Positions 18,528 to 28,037 are shown, counted from the stretch's first letter. The stretch: DNA of 64,000 nt from Pseudoalteromonas piratica (GCF_000788395.1 NZ_CP009888.1:620001-684000), one strand, 5' to 3'. A program made the numbers and translations. The notes: generated from the letters alone by a model not told the origin.

Positions 18528-19264
18528 TGGTCTCATTTGATCAAATTGAATTTGCAGCCACACCACACCTAAACGCCAAACAAGATGATTTTGCCGAAAC
18601 CATTTTATTACCGGGTGACCCGCTGCGTGCCAAATTTATTGCTGAGCACTTTCTCGATGACGCAGTATTAGTTAATGACGTGCGCAATATGCTCGGCTAT
18701 ACCGGTTATTTTCAAGGCAAACGCATTTCAGTGATGGGCAGTGGCATGGGTATTCCAAGCTGCTCAATTTATGCAAAAGAATTAATCACAGAATACGGGG
18801 TTAAAAACCTTATCCGTGTCGGCAGTTGTGGCGCCGTCTCAGACCAAGTCGCTTTACGGGATATTGTGATTGCGATGGGGGCATCAACTGACTCGAAAGT
18901 GAATCGCATGCGTTTCAAAGATCATGACTTTGCGGCAATTGCTGATTTTAAGCTATTAAATACCTGCTTAACTCAAGCAAACAAATCACAATTGGCAGTG
19001 AAAGTCGGCAATGTCTTTTCATCTGACCTGTTTTATACACCGCAACCGGAAATGTTCGAGCTTATGGATAGCATGGGCATTTTAGGAGTTGAAATGGAAG
19101 CCGCTGGTTTATATGGCGTTGCAGCCGAGTTTGGCGCAAAAGCACTGACCATCTTAACCGTTTCAGATCATATTACCCAAAATACACATCTGAGTAGTGA
19201 AGAAAGGCAAACCTCCTTTGCTGAAATGATCACCTTAGCGTTACAAACCACAACTAATTTGTGA
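18527..19264 (+). CDS. deoD: DeoD-type purine nucleoside phosphorylase
   Basis: DeoD releases purine bases from (deoxy)nucleosides with phosphate and feeds deoxyribose-1-phosphate towards the aldolase encoded upstream. The 245 residues carry the family motifs [40 protein letters not shown] and [11 protein letters not shown], with SDH near the C-terminus. An eight-residue N-terminal extension precedes the usual ATPHLNA start. AAGGGAG stands at the right distance from the ATG at 18527, which supports this start. The stop codon of deoC overlaps it. Confidence 0.95.
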   Translation: MVSFDQIEFAATPHLNAKQDDFAETILLPGDPLRAKFIAEHFLDDAVLVNDVRNMLGYTGYFQGKRISVMGSGMGIPSCSIYAKELITEYGVKNLIRVGSCGAVSDQVALRDIVIAMGASTDSKVNRMRFKDHDFAAIADFKLLNTCLTQANKSQLAVKVGNVFSSDLFYTPQPEMFELMDSMGILGVEMEAAGLYGVAAEFGAKALTILTVSDHITQNTHLSSEERQTSFAEMITLALQTTTNL

Positions 19265-19356
19265 TTAAATAGGGCTCAAACAGGGTCTTACACTTTGGTA
19301 TGCTCCTTTCGCAGCAAAGAAAACAGACCCTTAGCCCTTTATTTATTTGTGTAATA

Positions 19357-21531
19357 ATGAAAAAAATCTTCGACTACTTTGCAACTAAAAACCTGATGCT
19401 ATTGGCGCTAATTTGGGGCGTTATCGCAGGCGTAGTTTTTGGTGAACGACTGGCATTCTTACAACCTGTTGGTAATGCCTTTATCAACCTGATGCAAATC
19501 ACCATATTCCCCTATATTGTTGTTTCACTAATTGTTGGTTTAGGTAAGTTCGAACCCGATCAAGTGCGCTCAATTTTGCTTAAAGCTGCTACGGTCATGT
19601 TGTCGTTATGGGGCATTGGCTTGTTTGTGATTTGGTGTTTTGCTTTTACTCTACCAAAACACGATGCTGGCACATTTTTTTCAACCGCACTCATCTCTGC
19701 CAAGCAAGATATTGATTTTGTTGCACGTTATATTCCCTCAAACCCTTTTGCTTCTATGGCTGAAGGGAATGTACCTGCCTTAGTTATTTTTTGTATTGCA
19801 CTTGGTATGGCCTTAATGGGCAATGTCAGAAAAAGCAGCTTACTTAATATTTTAGATGTCGTTGGCGAAGGTTTGTCGGTCATTTCCAAAAAAGTAGTAA
19901 AGATTTTTCCGATTGGTATTTTTGCTATCACTGCCAGTTCTGCAGGCACCATGAGTATTGAACAGCTCAGTACACTTCAAGTGTATTTAGTGTTGGTCAT
20001 TTTGCTCGGTTTATTTTTAATGTTTGTATTTCTGCCCATGTTGGTTGCCGCACTTACTCCCGTTAAATACCATGAACTTATTGATGTAGCACGTAACGCG
20101 TTAATCACTGCGTTTACTACCGGTAATGTATTTATTACCCTGCCGGTAATTACCGAAGGTATTAAAAGCTATATGCACAAAAACAATATTGCTGATGCAA
20201 AGTCAGACCATATTGCCGAAGTGCTAGTGCCTATTGCCTTCACATTCCCGAGTTTAGGTAAGCTAACAACGCTGATATTTGTCTTATTTGCCGCTTGGCT
20301 AACGGGTCATGAAGCAACCCTTTCTGATGTACCAAACATCACAATCAGCGCTTTATTTAGTTATTTTGCCAATGTACATATTGCAATTCCGTACATGTTG
20401 GAAACCGTGCGAGTACCAGCTGACACCTATCAGCTCTACTTGGCAATGTCGGTCATTAGCGCCAAGTTTGTATCACCAACCACCGTTGTATATATCGTTG
20501 CAGTTGCGTTTCTAAGTATTTTTTACGTGCGAAAACAAATCAGCTTTAAGCGTGCAAAAAGTATTTTATACTTTTCTTTAATCGCTGGGATCCTCCCTGC
20601 ATGCATGCTTACGGCATACACCGTTAACTCAATGCTACTGCAAAATACTAACAACGCCGATGATATTATTGCCAATATGGTAGTCAGCGATAAAGTACCT
20701 GAGCACGTACTCAACCATGTTCCAAAAGCCTATGAAGGTGGTAAGTTATCACTAACAAACATTAGTGTAATTAAAAAGCGTAATTTGCTTAGAGTCGGAT
20801 ACATTGCTGACAATGTGCCATTTAGTTATTTTAATCATAATGATGAGTTAGTTGGTTTCGACATTAGCTTAGCCCATAAGCTGGCAGAAGACCTCGGCGT
20901 TCAAGTGGAGTTTATTCCATTTAACAAACCGCAACTTACTGAATACCTAAATAAAGGTTATTTCGATATCGCAATGTCAGGGTTAGAAATTAACCTCGAT
21001 GATATTGAGAAAGTGCTATTTACTGATCCTGTACTTGAACTGCAATTGGCTTTGGTGACTTTGGATCACCGTATTAAGGAGTTTCAAACGCTAGAGGATT
21101 TAAAAGCTCATCAGTCGCTGGATTTTGCCACCATTGAATATCAAGCCTTGCTTGGCAAAGAGTTTAAGCGTAACAAGCATTATGCGCTGACAAATATCGA
21201 CAGCTACCGCGATTTCTTTACCAATCCCGAAAAGTTTGATGCACTGCTCATTAGTGCCGAAGCAGGATTTGCGTGGACCATGTTTTACCCTGATTTCGGA
21301 GTCGTTGTCCCTGAAGGGGTTAAAACCAAATACCCTACAGGCTTTGCAGTCGCCAAGCGCCATAGCGATCTTGCTAATTACCTTAATGCATGGCTCGATA
21401 TTCGTCGTGCAAATGGTAAGGTACAAGAAGTTTACGACTACTGGATTTTAGGTAAAGGCAGCCGACCTTATGTGCGAAGGTGGTCTGTATTGGACGATAT
21501 AATACTTGAAAAATCAGTTACTAAAGACTAG
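19357..21531 (+). CDS. Cation symporter (SDF/DctA-GltP-like) fused to a C-terminal solute-binding domain
   Basis: This is a two-part protein of about 724 residues. Residues 1-410 have eight or so hydrophobic helices and the layout of the sodium/proton:dicarboxylate or amino-acid symporters. The usual serine-rich hairpin motif is changed to TTGNVFITLP, and the TM7 region reads FPSLGKLTTLIF. After a short linker, about 450-710 form a bacterial extracellular solute-binding domain (family 3): LLRVGYIADNVPFSYFN, GFDISLAHKLAEDLGV, GYFDIAMSGLEI. It probably takes up amino or carboxylic acids, with the binding domain outside. An ATG at 19300 in the same frame would add 19 residues; 19357 gives the family-like start. 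Confidence 0.8.
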   Translation: MKKIFDYFATKNLMLLALIWGVIAGVVFGERLAFLQPVGNAFINLMQITIFPYIVVSLIVGLGKFEPDQVRSILLKAATVMLSLWGIGLFVIWCFAFTLPKHDAGTFFSTALISAKQDIDFVARYIPSNPFASMAEGNVPALVIFCIALGMALMGNVRKSSLLNILDVVGEGLSVISKKVVKIFPIGIFAITASSAGTMSIEQLSTLQVYLVLVILLGLFLMFVFLPMLVAALTPVKYHELIDVARNALITAFTTGNVFITLPVITEGIKSYMHKNNIADAKSDHIAEVLVPIAFTFPSLGKLTTLIFVLFAAWLTGHEATLSDVPNITISALFSYFANVHIAIPYMLETVRVPADTYQLYLAMSVISAKFVSPTTVVYIVAVAFLSIFYVRKQISFKRAKSILYFSLIAGILPACMLTAYTVNSMLLQNTNNADDIIANMVVSDKVPEHVLNHVPKAYEGGKLSLTNISVIKKRNLLRVGYIADNVPFSYFNHNDELVGFDISLAHKLAEDLGVQVEFIPFNKPQLTEYLNKGYFDIAMSGLEINLDDIEKVLFTDPVLELQLALVTLDHRIKEFQTLEDLKAHQSLDFATIEYQALLGKEFKRNKHYALTNIDSYRDFFTNPEKFDALLISAEAGFAWTMFYPDFGVVVPEGVKTKYPTGFAVAKRHSDLANYLNAWLDIRRANGKVQEVYDYWILGKGSRPYVRRWSVLDDIILEKSVTKD

Positions 21532-21563
21532 TTTATTTACAATATAGTGCAATTAGGTTAGCT

Positions 21564-22049
21564 ATGAACATTACCATAATGGGCAGTATTGCACTGGCCG
21601 TATTCGCGATGATTTTCCTCTATGTGCGTGGGGAAAACTACAAACGTAAAGCAAAACAACTTTCAAGTACGCTCGATGGTGCCAATCGCGAGACCAAGTA
21701 TTTAAGTGAAATTGTGATTGAACTCGCAAAAGAAGAGCAACACTTATTGCATGAGCGTTTTGTTCGCGTGCAGCGTGCAGGTTCGCCAAAGGTTGAACTA
21801 CTTCGCTTTACTGGATTATTGGTTGAGGCATCTGAAAGTGTTATTAGTGATTCAGCGCTTGGTAAGAAATCGGTTCAACAAGCCTTTAAACATCACATCG
21901 CTAACTATACCCCCTTTGCCTTCGAAGACTTTAATAACTTTATCTTGCAAGAGAGTGCACAAAAAAGGCAACTTTGGACTAAAAACAACATCCACAGTTA
22001 CCTCGATTTGTGTAAATCGTGCATTGAAGAGTTAGAAAGCGCTATTTAA
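21564..22049 (+). CDS. Hypothetical membrane-anchored protein, 161 aa
   Basis: I do not recognise a family. One N-terminal hydrophobic helix (about 4-22, IMGSIALAVFAMIFLYV) is followed by a basic helical stretch of coiled-coil character (about 27-65) and a soluble helical C-terminal domain. It lies 32 bases after the transporter fusion and may be co-transcribed. Its stop codon is directly adjacent to that of the convergent Sel1 gene (22050), with no terminator between. Confidence 0.6.
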   Translation: MNITIMGSIALAVFAMIFLYVRGENYKRKAKQLSSTLDGANRETKYLSEIVIELAKEEQHLLHERFVRVQRAGSPKVELLRFTGLLVEASESVISDSALGKKSVQQAFKHHIANYTPFAFEDFNNFILQESAQKRQLWTKNNIHSYLDLCKSCIEELESAI

Positions 22050-22994
22050 CTATTTACTTATTTCACTGCACATTTTGGCTTCGGTACATAACAACTTAGC
22101 GTTAATATTCCCTTGTTTAGCAGATTGAGTAAGCCAGAAATCTGCTTTTTGTTTATTAACTTGTGTACCTTCTCCATCTAAATACATTTTAGCTAAATTG
22201 TATTGTCCCCAGTCATCCCCCTGCTCAGCTGCTTGAGTAAAAGATTCAAACGCAAGCGAAAAGGCATCTTCTTGATAGTAGGCAATGCCCTCTTGATTTG
22301 CCTTATTCAATTCAAAACCCTGGTAAAGCGGTTTCGGTTTTGTTGGCATAACAACAAAACCTCCAAATAACTTCATCGCATGAGGCCTGTAGGCAGCATA
22401 AAGGGTGCCGTTTTCAAATAAGTCTTTTATTTGCTGCTGACTATAGTGTTCACCCGCAGTGAAAAAATACCCATCTTGCACAAAATTATCGCTGCGAGCG
22501 GATATTTGAAGATCGCGCTCTCGCGAATAGTTATATCGACTAAATTGTAAAGTCAGTGCATCATTTTCAACAGCAATAACTTTTGCCGCGACCACGCGCT
22601 TTTGATAATAATCTTCTTGTAAGAGTTTGCTGTAGTCAAAAAAGTAAAAATCATTTACCTGTGGGTTATGCACTATTTCTAGTTCATTTTCTACAGCGCG
22701 ATGGTGTTTTTGCCAAAACCACACTGCTAACACGAGTAATAGAATCAAGCCAACAAATTTATTCATAATGGAAATGATTGGTACCTCAACGCTACGGCTA
22801 TTTTCGGGCACATTTTTGCTATCACAATTAGCACAATGAGACGCTTTCTTTAGGGCAAAAGGAAAGAGTGGTATTAAACCAAAACGCAGAGATTTAATTT
22901 TGCTCTGTGCACTTACTGCACATTGTTGGCAGAGGCAGCACTGAAGATACTGTTCGTGTTCAAAAACTTGTTCTGTAATATTGAAAAACAACAT
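22050..22994 (-). CDS. Zinc-ribbon, single-TM, Sel1-repeat protein
   Basis: This is a 314-residue protein. The N-terminal cytoplasmic part has cysteine pairs (CCLCQQC near 19-25 and CANC near 54-57) that look like a zinc ribbon. One membrane helix follows at about 77-95 (FVGLILLLVLAVWFW), then a loop domain. Near the C-terminus are Sel1/TPR-like repeats (AFESFTQAAEQGDDWGQYN, LAKMYLDGEG, ADFWLTQSAKQGNINAK), which normally mediate protein contacts. The function is unknown. It probably holds a repeat domain on the outer face of the inner membrane. Confidence 0.7.
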   Translation of the reverse strand: MLFFNITEQVFEHEQYLQCCLCQQCAVSAQSKIKSLRFGLIPLFPFALKKASHCANCDSKNVPENSRSVEVPIISIMNKFVGLILLLVLAVWFWQKHHRAVENELEIVHNPQVNDFYFFDYSKLLQEDYYQKRVVAAKVIAVENDALTLQFSRYNYSRERDLQISARSDNFVQDGYFFTAGEHYSQQQIKDLFENGTLYAAYRPHAMKLFGGFVVMPTKPKPLYQGFELNKANQEGIAYYQEDAFSLAFESFTQAAEQGDDWGQYNLAKMYLDGEGTQVNKQKADFWLTQSAKQGNINAKLLCTEAKMCSEISK

Positions 22995-23147
22995 AGACAG
23001 TCCATTATTTGATTAGTTTATGTCCATATTTACTGCAATTTATTACTTAACACAATCACAAACATATTTTCTTACAGATAAGAACATGCATCTCAAAAAC
23101 CATTACACCAAATTAACAGTATGCCTGTTTTTATCGTCATTTTTGCA

Positions 23148-23173
23148 ATAAAAAAGGCTCTTAAAAGAGCCTT
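23148..23173 (-). terminator. Terminator after the aldehyde dehydrogenase gene
   Basis: AAGGCTCTT (23154-23162) pairs with AAGAGCCTT (23165-23173). On the minus strand it is followed by a run of six T. Confidence 0.88.
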
Positions 23174-23194
23174 GGTGGGTTTAAAAGTTAGAAT

Positions 23195-24715
23195 TTAAAA
23201 GAATCCCAGTGGACTATCGCTATAACTTACTAGTAAGTTTTTGGTATTTTGATAATGATCTAACATCATTTTATGTGTTTCACGGCCAACACCTGACTTT
23301 TTATAACCGCCAAATGCAGCATGTGCAGGATAGTGGTGATAGCAGTTCGTCCATACTCTGCCAGCTTCAATACCACGCCCCATACGATAAGCCAGATTCA
23401 TATTTTTAGTCCAAAGCCCTGCACCTAAACCAAACTCGGTATCATTAGCAATGGCTAGTGCCTCAGCTTCATCTTTAAAGGTGGCAACACTTACCACAGG
23501 TCCGAAAATTTCATCGCGAAAAATACGCATCTGATTATTCCCTTTAAACAAGGTTGGCTGAATGTAGTAACCGCCACCAAGCTCATCGGATATTTGCTCT
23601 ACGCCTCCACCTGCGAGTAATTGCGCACCCTCTTCCTTGCCAATTGCAAGATAACTTAAAATTTTATCAAATTGCTCTTGCGATGCTTGAGCGCCCACCA
23701 TAGTTTCTGTATCAAGTGGATTACCACGTTTAATTTGTTTCGTTCGGTCAATCACTCGTGCGATAAATTCATCGTAGATATCTTCTTGTACCAGTAAACG
23801 TGATGGACAGGTACACACTTCACCTTGGTTGAAAAACGCAAGTACTGCACCTTCAACACATTTACTAATGTACTCTTCATCTTGCTGCATAATGTCTGAA
23901 AAGTATATATTAGGTGACTTTCCGCCAAGTTCTACGGTAGAAGGAATGATATTTTCAGCAGCACATTTTAATATGTGTGAACCGACAGGCGTTGACCCTG
24001 TGAACGCGATTTTGGCAATACGCGTACTAGTTGCTAAGGCTTGGCCAGCTTCTGCGCCATAACCATTTACCACATTTAGTACCCCTGCAGGTAATAAGTC
24101 TCCAATAACTTCTATCAATTTCAAAATTGAAACAGGCGTTTGTTCGGCAGGTTTAAGAACAACACAATTTCCTGCAACAAGAGCTGGTGCCAACTTCCAA
24201 GCGGCCATCAATAACGGAAAGTTCCATGGAATAATTTGGCCCACCACACCTAATGGTTCATGAAAATGGTAAGCGACTGTGTCTGAGGCAATTTCACCAA
24301 TTGAACCTTCTTGCGCGCGAATACACCCTGCGTAGTAACGGAAATGATCAACACAAAGTGGCAAATCTGCCGCTAGCGTTTCTCGTACTGCTTTACCATT
24401 GTCCCAAGTTTCAGCAATGGCTAACATCTCTAAATTTTGCTCGATGCGGTCAGCTATTTTTAGCATTAAGTTACTGCGCTCAGTAACCGATGTTTGCGCC
24501 CATGCATCTTTCGCTTGATGGGCAGCATCGAGTGCCAATTCAATATCTTTACTGTTAGAGCGTGGGATACGGCAAATGACTTCGCCTGTTACCGGTGTTG
24601 TATTATCAAAGTATTGGCCGTCAACAGGCGCAACCCACTCACCACCAATAAAATTCTCATATTGTGCATTAAATTGCACTTTGGCATCTGCGTGCCCAGG
24701 ATTAGCATAAATCAT
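23195..24715 (-). CDS. NAD-dependent aldehyde dehydrogenase (ExaC/AldB type)
   Basis: This 506-residue cytoplasmic enzyme oxidises aldehydes to acids. Seen are [19 protein letters not shown], the coenzyme motif FTGSTPVGS, the general base in VELGGKSPN, and the catalytic cysteine in [13 protein letters not shown]. The length and the C-terminal YSDSPLGFF ending fit the acetaldehyde or ethanol-oxidation group (ExaC, AldB, AcoD). The ATG at 24715 is chosen because AAGGA precedes it; an upstream in-frame start at 24757 would cover the ribosome site. The divergent AraC regulator is likely its controller. Confidence 0.9.
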   Translation of the reverse strand: MIYANPGHADAKVQFNAQYENFIGGEWVAPVDGQYFDNTTPVTGEVICRIPRSNSKDIELALDAAHQAKDAWAQTSVTERSNLMLKIADRIEQNLEMLAIAETWDNGKAVRETLAADLPLCVDHFRYYAGCIRAQEGSIGEIASDTVAYHFHEPLGVVGQIIPWNFPLLMAAWKLAPALVAGNCVVLKPAEQTPVSILKLIEVIGDLLPAGVLNVVNGYGAEAGQALATSTRIAKIAFTGSTPVGSHILKCAAENIIPSTVELGGKSPNIYFSDIMQQDEEYISKCVEGAVLAFFNQGEVCTCPSRLLVQEDIYDEFIARVIDRTKQIKRGNPLDTETMVGAQASQEQFDKILSYLAIGKEEGAQLLAGGGVEQISDELGGGYYIQPTLFKGNNQMRIFRDEIFGPVVSVATFKDEAEALAIANDTEFGLGAGLWTKNMNLAYRMGRGIEAGRVWTNCYHHYPAHAAFGGYKKSGVGRETHKMMLDHYQNTKNLLVSYSDSPLGFF

Positions 24716-24882
24716 TGTTTTTCCTTTATGTGTGTTATTGTTAGAAAGTTGCTTCAACTTATATATGTGCTCACACAGACTAGGGCTTAAAATTGATTCG
24801 TGCTTGATTCTCCATCCAAATTACTTGACTGAGAGTGCACAATTTAGCCATTATGAAGAACGGTAAAACTCGGGAGACAGGC

Positions 24883-25764
24883 ATGTCACTACAACTTGAG
24901 CGTAGTAAAATCAGCACCTTAATTGACAATCGTGCCGCGTTTAATAGTGAACATGTGCAATTATGTGTTTACGATACTTATCAAGCCTGTGAGCGAATAC
25001 CTTTTCAAGCGGAGCAGTTAATGTTCTGTGCGATGCATACAGGTAAAAAAATAATGCACCATCACAGCATGCAATCTGGCCAAGAGTTTTTACCAGGGCA
25101 AAGCTTTATTATTGCTGGGGGTGAACACGTTGAAATAGACTTTCCTGTCGCACATATCAAGATACCTACCTCCTGCCTGACCATTGAAGTTGATAGCCAG
25201 AAAGTACAAGAAGTGGCAGAAAAAATGCGTTTGGAGCAGGCTTTTTATAGTGAACAAGCTACTACCCTTCAATTGCGTAATAACCCCTTAACACAGCAAC
25301 TTTATCAGCGTTTGGTGGATACATTTAGCGAAAACCAACGCGATCGAGAGGTGCTCATTGATTTAGGCATTAGCGAACTTTTAGTGCGTATGCTGCAAGA
25401 TAAGTCTCGCCAATTGGTGTTACAACATTGCAGCCAATTGCTTGGACACAACGCCTTACAATCAGCTATTTCCTACATTAAGCAAAATTTAAAACAGCCT
25501 ATCTCTATTGAAAATCTGTGTAAAAGTGCCGGCATGGGGCGCAGTAAGTTGTATCTCGAATTTAAACGCCATTTAGGTTGTACACCACAAACATTTATTG
25601 TCGAACAAAAGCTTTATGCCGCTGCTGTAAAGTTGAAGCAAGGAAAAGCTGTTACTCAAGTGTGTTACGATTATGGCTTTAGTGAACTTAGCTATTTTAG
25701 TCGTCGCTTTAAGCAAACATTTGGTTGTAGTCCAAAGCAATATCAAAGTCACGATTTTAACTAG
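24883..25764 (+). CDS. AraC-family transcriptional regulator, divergent from aldehyde dehydrogenase
   Basis: A protein of about 293 residues with an N-terminal sensor of the AraC_N type (about 15-130) and a C-terminal pair of helix-turn-helix motifs (about 195-290): ISIENLCKSAGMGRSKLYLEF and VTQVCYDYGFSELSYFSRRF. It probably senses an aldehyde or related compound and controls the adjacent dehydrogenase; this is inferred from the divergent layout. The ATG at 24883 is favoured because GGGAG precedes it. In-frame GTG at 24835 and ATG at 24853 are alternatives. Confidence 0.85.
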   Translation: MSLQLERSKISTLIDNRAAFNSEHVQLCVYDTYQACERIPFQAEQLMFCAMHTGKKIMHHHSMQSGQEFLPGQSFIIAGGEHVEIDFPVAHIKIPTSCLTIEVDSQKVQEVAEKMRLEQAFYSEQATTLQLRNNPLTQQLYQRLVDTFSENQRDREVLIDLGISELLVRMLQDKSRQLVLQHCSQLLGHNALQSAISYIKQNLKQPISIENLCKSAGMGRSKLYLEFKRHLGCTPQTFIVEQKLYAAAVKLKQGKAVTQVCYDYGFSELSYFSRRFKQTFGCSPKQYQSHDFN

Positions 25765-25858
25765 ATAAACTTTGTTTGCCTTTAAGTTTGTTGAAAAATC
25801 AACCAATACATGTAATATGTTCCGCAATTTTATAACAAGGACTAAAAAGGATATTTTA

Positions 25859-26536
25859 ATGTTTAAAAAAGCTCTTCTTATCGTATCTTCAACTATCGCT
25901 CTAGGCGCATGTGTATCATCAGGTGGCCCTGCACTCAAAAGTTCTGTAAGTCAAAGTGTAGCTGGTGTTGAAGCACGCTTACCTTATGCAAACTACACCA
26001 ACTACTTTGGTTATGTTGATGCATCAGTAAAACCTGAAGGCAAATACAAAAATAAAGACGCATACTACCTTTACGCTTGGGTTCCTGCTGCAGTAGATGA
26101 AATTGGTGTTTCAATGGTTTCACCTGCAACATCAACGCCTGCGGATAGCGACTTTGTAAATGCTAACTACACTAAAAACTATGGTTCAGATTCAAAAACA
26201 TTTTTTGATACGTACCTAGTGCTTGACCGCATGGACATTATTGACCCAGCGAAGATCAAAAATGGCGGTAAGTCACTACAAACACTTACTTACAATGACG
26301 ACAGCAGCGAATTACCGCAAAATCCAGGTGGTCAGAGCTACAATTCATTACTTCGTCAAACATCAGATGTGAACAACCCAACTAAAGCGCTTGTTCGTGG
26401 TGTATACCGTATTTCTTTCACTTCATTCCGTTCAGCGGTTGAAGGATCGTTTGAAGCAACCGTTGGTACAAACGTACCTGGCGTTAAAATTGCCGCTTCT
26501 TTAGAAGAATTACATAATCTTGTAAACGAAGGTTAA
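25859..26536 (+). CDS. LipL32-family surface lipoprotein
   Basis: This 225-residue lipoprotein has a lipobox (ALGAC, Cys18). From memory of the Leptospira LipL32 sequence, several blocks line up: LPYANYTNYFGYV, DAYYLYAWVPAAVDEIGV, FFDTYLVLDRM, YNSLLR and LVRGVYRISFTSF. The FDT segment and the following NDD/SYNSL part correspond to the region that binds calcium in LipL32, although the long Asp run of LipL32 is reduced here. The family is best known as the main outer-membrane lipoprotein of Leptospira. The role in marine bacteria is unknown. AAAAAGGA precedes the ATG at 25859; in-frame starts from 25772 lack this. A terminator follows. Confidence 0.85.
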   Translation: MFKKALLIVSSTIALGACVSSGGPALKSSVSQSVAGVEARLPYANYTNYFGYVDASVKPEGKYKNKDAYYLYAWVPAAVDEIGVSMVSPATSTPADSDFVNANYTKNYGSDSKTFFDTYLVLDRMDIIDPAKIKNGGKSLQTLTYNDDSSELPQNPGGQSYNSLLRQTSDVNNPTKALVRGVYRISFTSFRSAVEGSFEATVGTNVPGVKIAASLEELHNLVNEG

Positions 26537-26543
26537 TTATTTT

Positions 26544-26572
26544 TGAGCTCGATAACTTATCGAGCTCACTTT
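26544..26572 (+). terminator. Terminator after the LipL32-like gene
   Basis: TGAGCTCGATA (26544-26554) pairs perfectly with TATCGAGCTCA (26558-26568), followed by CTTTT. Confidence 0.8.
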
Positions 26573-26666
26573 TCCACTTATCCGTTTTATTTCCCGCCCA
26601 TCATTCTTTAAAAAACTCTGAAGCAAAAACATTTACGCTTGTTTTAAATCAAACAGGAGTATCAAG

Positions 26667-26984
26667 ATGATTATTACCAATACAGAACAAGTTGCAAGCT
26701 ACGAGATAACACAAACGCTCGGACTCGTTACCGGTAATGTTGTACGCTCTAAACACGTCGGCCGAGATATTATGGCTGGCCTTAAAACAATTGTTGGTGG
26801 TGAAATTAGAGGTTATACCGAGATGATGAGTGATGCTCGTGCCGTTGCTCAAGCAAGATTAGTTGACGAAGCCGAACGTTTGGGCGCTGATGCCATTATT
26901 AATGTTCGTTTTACAACAAGTGCCGTTGCGGCGGGTATGTCTGAAATTTTAGCCTACGGCACCGCGGTTAAACTAACGAAGTAA
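26667..26984 (+). CDS. YbjQ-family protein (UPF0145)
   Basis: A 105-residue cytoplasmic protein of the YbjQ family, which forms pentameric barrels and is sometimes annotated as heavy-metal binding. Family motifs are seen: GLVTGNVVRSKHVGRDIMAGLK, GGEIRGYTEMM, and ADAIINVRF. The ATG at 26667 follows AGGAG. It is monocistronic. Its biological role is not known. Confidence 0.9.
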   Translation: MIITNTEQVASYEITQTLGLVTGNVVRSKHVGRDIMAGLKTIVGGEIRGYTEMMSDARAVAQARLVDEAERLGADAIINVRFTTSAVAAGMSEILAYGTAVKLTK

Positions 26985-27094
26985 CCAATTCCAATGCTAT
27001 TTCGTTAAGAAATAACAATTATTAGTAAGATAAATTTATTTAACCTTTTTAGCAGTGCTTTAATTTATTTACCGCAAATAATTTGGCACTGCTA

Positions 27095-27580
27095 ATGACA
27101 GACTTCACAACTCCCGATCTTTACGATTACTATGGTGATCAACTTCAAGTTGCCTCAGCCGGGTTACTGCACTTCGGCAAAATAACAAAGTTCTATGGTC
27201 AAGCTGTCACTATTCAATGCCCCCATGACAACTCGTTAGTTGGTGAAATAGTTCGCACCAATGGTGAAGGTAAAGTGCTTGTTGTTGATGCAAGCAACAG
27301 CCAACACTTTGCATTTTTAGGTGATAACTTGGCGCAGCACGCAATTGAAAATCGCTGGAGCGGAATCGTTATCAATGGTTGCGTCCGCGATATTGAGATA
27401 TTAGAACACATGTCACTGGCTGTTATGGCTAGAGGTAATACGCCACGCAAAACCAAAAAACAAGGATTAGGCGATCAAGTAAATGCTGTTAGTTTTTTAG
27501 ATATCACCATTCATAATGGTGATTGGCTTTATGGTGATCGTAATGGGTTATTAATAAGCAAAGATGAGCTCAGCGTTTAG
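27095..27580 (+). CDS. rraA: RraA-family protein (RNase E inhibitor-like / HMG aldolase-like)
   Basis: A 161-residue protein of the RraA family. The family includes regulators that bind RNase E and slow RNA decay, and class-II aldolases acting on 4-hydroxy-4-methyl-2-oxoglutarate. The conserved blocks TPDLYDYYGD, FGKITKFYGQAVTIQC, VLVVDAS and GIVINGCVRDI are present, and the length fits the RNase E inhibitor group. The ATG at 27095 is preferred over an in-frame TTG at 27083. Which of the two activities applies cannot be read from sequence. Confidence 0.85.
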   Translation: MTDFTTPDLYDYYGDQLQVASAGLLHFGKITKFYGQAVTIQCPHDNSLVGEIVRTNGEGKVLVVDASNSQHFAFLGDNLAQHAIENRWSGIVINGCVRDIEILEHMSLAVMARGNTPRKTKKQGLGDQVNAVSFLDITIHNGDWLYGDRNGLLISKDELSV

Positions 27581-27639
27581 TATTGTCAGTATTTTGAAAC
27601 AAAAACCCCAAAACAGATTATGCTAGGTTTGAATTTGTG

Positions 27640-27790
27640 TTTTGAAATGGAGAAATCGGGATTAGCGCTTGTGCATTCTGCACTCGCCCACTTCGTGGCG
27701 CATTGGCGGCTCAATTTTTTCTGACCTTTCTCGTAGGTAAGATTGTCGAACTAAGGGTTCGAACCAAAGCCTCTCTTCACACACCATAAA
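27640..27790 (-). repeat. tRNA-associated spacer repeat with a T-arm-like remnant
   Basis: The 150 bases downstream of the tRNA-Ser operon hold no supported gene. GGTTCGAACC at 27756-27765 is a tRNA T-arm-like palindrome inside text resembling the end of another tRNA. From memory, similar text downstream of tRNA genes recurs in Alteromonadales and Vibrio genomes. That recurrence is a recollection, not something this sequence shows. Confidence 0.35.
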
Positions 27791-27826
27791 GCAAAAAACC
27801 CCACAACAAGTTGCGGGGTTTTTTGC
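27791..27826 (-). terminator. Terminator of the tRNA-Ser operon
   Basis: GCAAAAAACCCC (27791-27802) pairs with GGGGTTTTTTGC (27815-27826), extended inwards by CAA/TTG after one mismatch. It is read downstream of the two minus-strand tRNAs. Confidence 0.85.
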
Positions 27827-27834
27827 TTTATACA

Positions 27835-27927
27835 TGGCGGAGAAGGAGGGATTCGAACCCTCGATAGGGCTACAAACCCTATACTCCCTTAGCAGGGGAG
27901 CGCCTTCGGCCACTCGGCCACCTCTCC
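27835..27927 (-). tRNA. tRNA-Ser (anticodon GCT)
   Basis: A 93-nt class-II tRNA with a long variable arm. The acceptor 5' strand GGAGAGG pairs with the 3' strand including one G-U pair. The anticodon loop reads CTGCTAA, the T-arm contains GGTTCGAATCC, and CCA is encoded. Anticodon GCT reads AGC/AGT serine codons. Confidence 0.95.
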
Positions 27928-27946
27928 AGCGCAAATACTTATAAAA

Positions 27947-28037
27947 TGGCGGAGAGATAGGGATTTGAACCCTAGATAGGCTATTAACCTATGCCGGTTT
28001 TCAAGACCGGTGCTTTCAACCACTCAGCCATCTCTCC
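27947..28037 (-). tRNA. tRNA-Ser (anticodon TGA)
   Basis: A 91-nt class-II tRNA with GGAGAGA acceptor, a GGTCTTGAAAACC anticodon arm (TGA), a long variable arm, the T-arm motif GGTTCAAATCC and encoded CCA. It lies 19 bases upstream of the other serine tRNA and shares its transcript. Confidence 0.95.

Noticed and set aside
19282..19331. AGGGTCT and AGACCCT pair 36 bases apart before the transporter gene
   Set aside because: Only seven bases match the MITE-like ends and the element at 54737 extends to 14, so this is not a second copy.
23020..23151. 43-codon reading frame in the gap before the aldehyde dehydrogenase terminator
   Set aside because: No ribosome site, no recognisable sequence, and it runs into the terminator of the neighbouring gene.
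27662..27934. 90-codon reading frame over the serine tRNA and its downstream region
   Set aside because: It reads through the tRNA and terminator on the tRNA strand and its translation matches tRNA-derived text; no ribosome site is seen.
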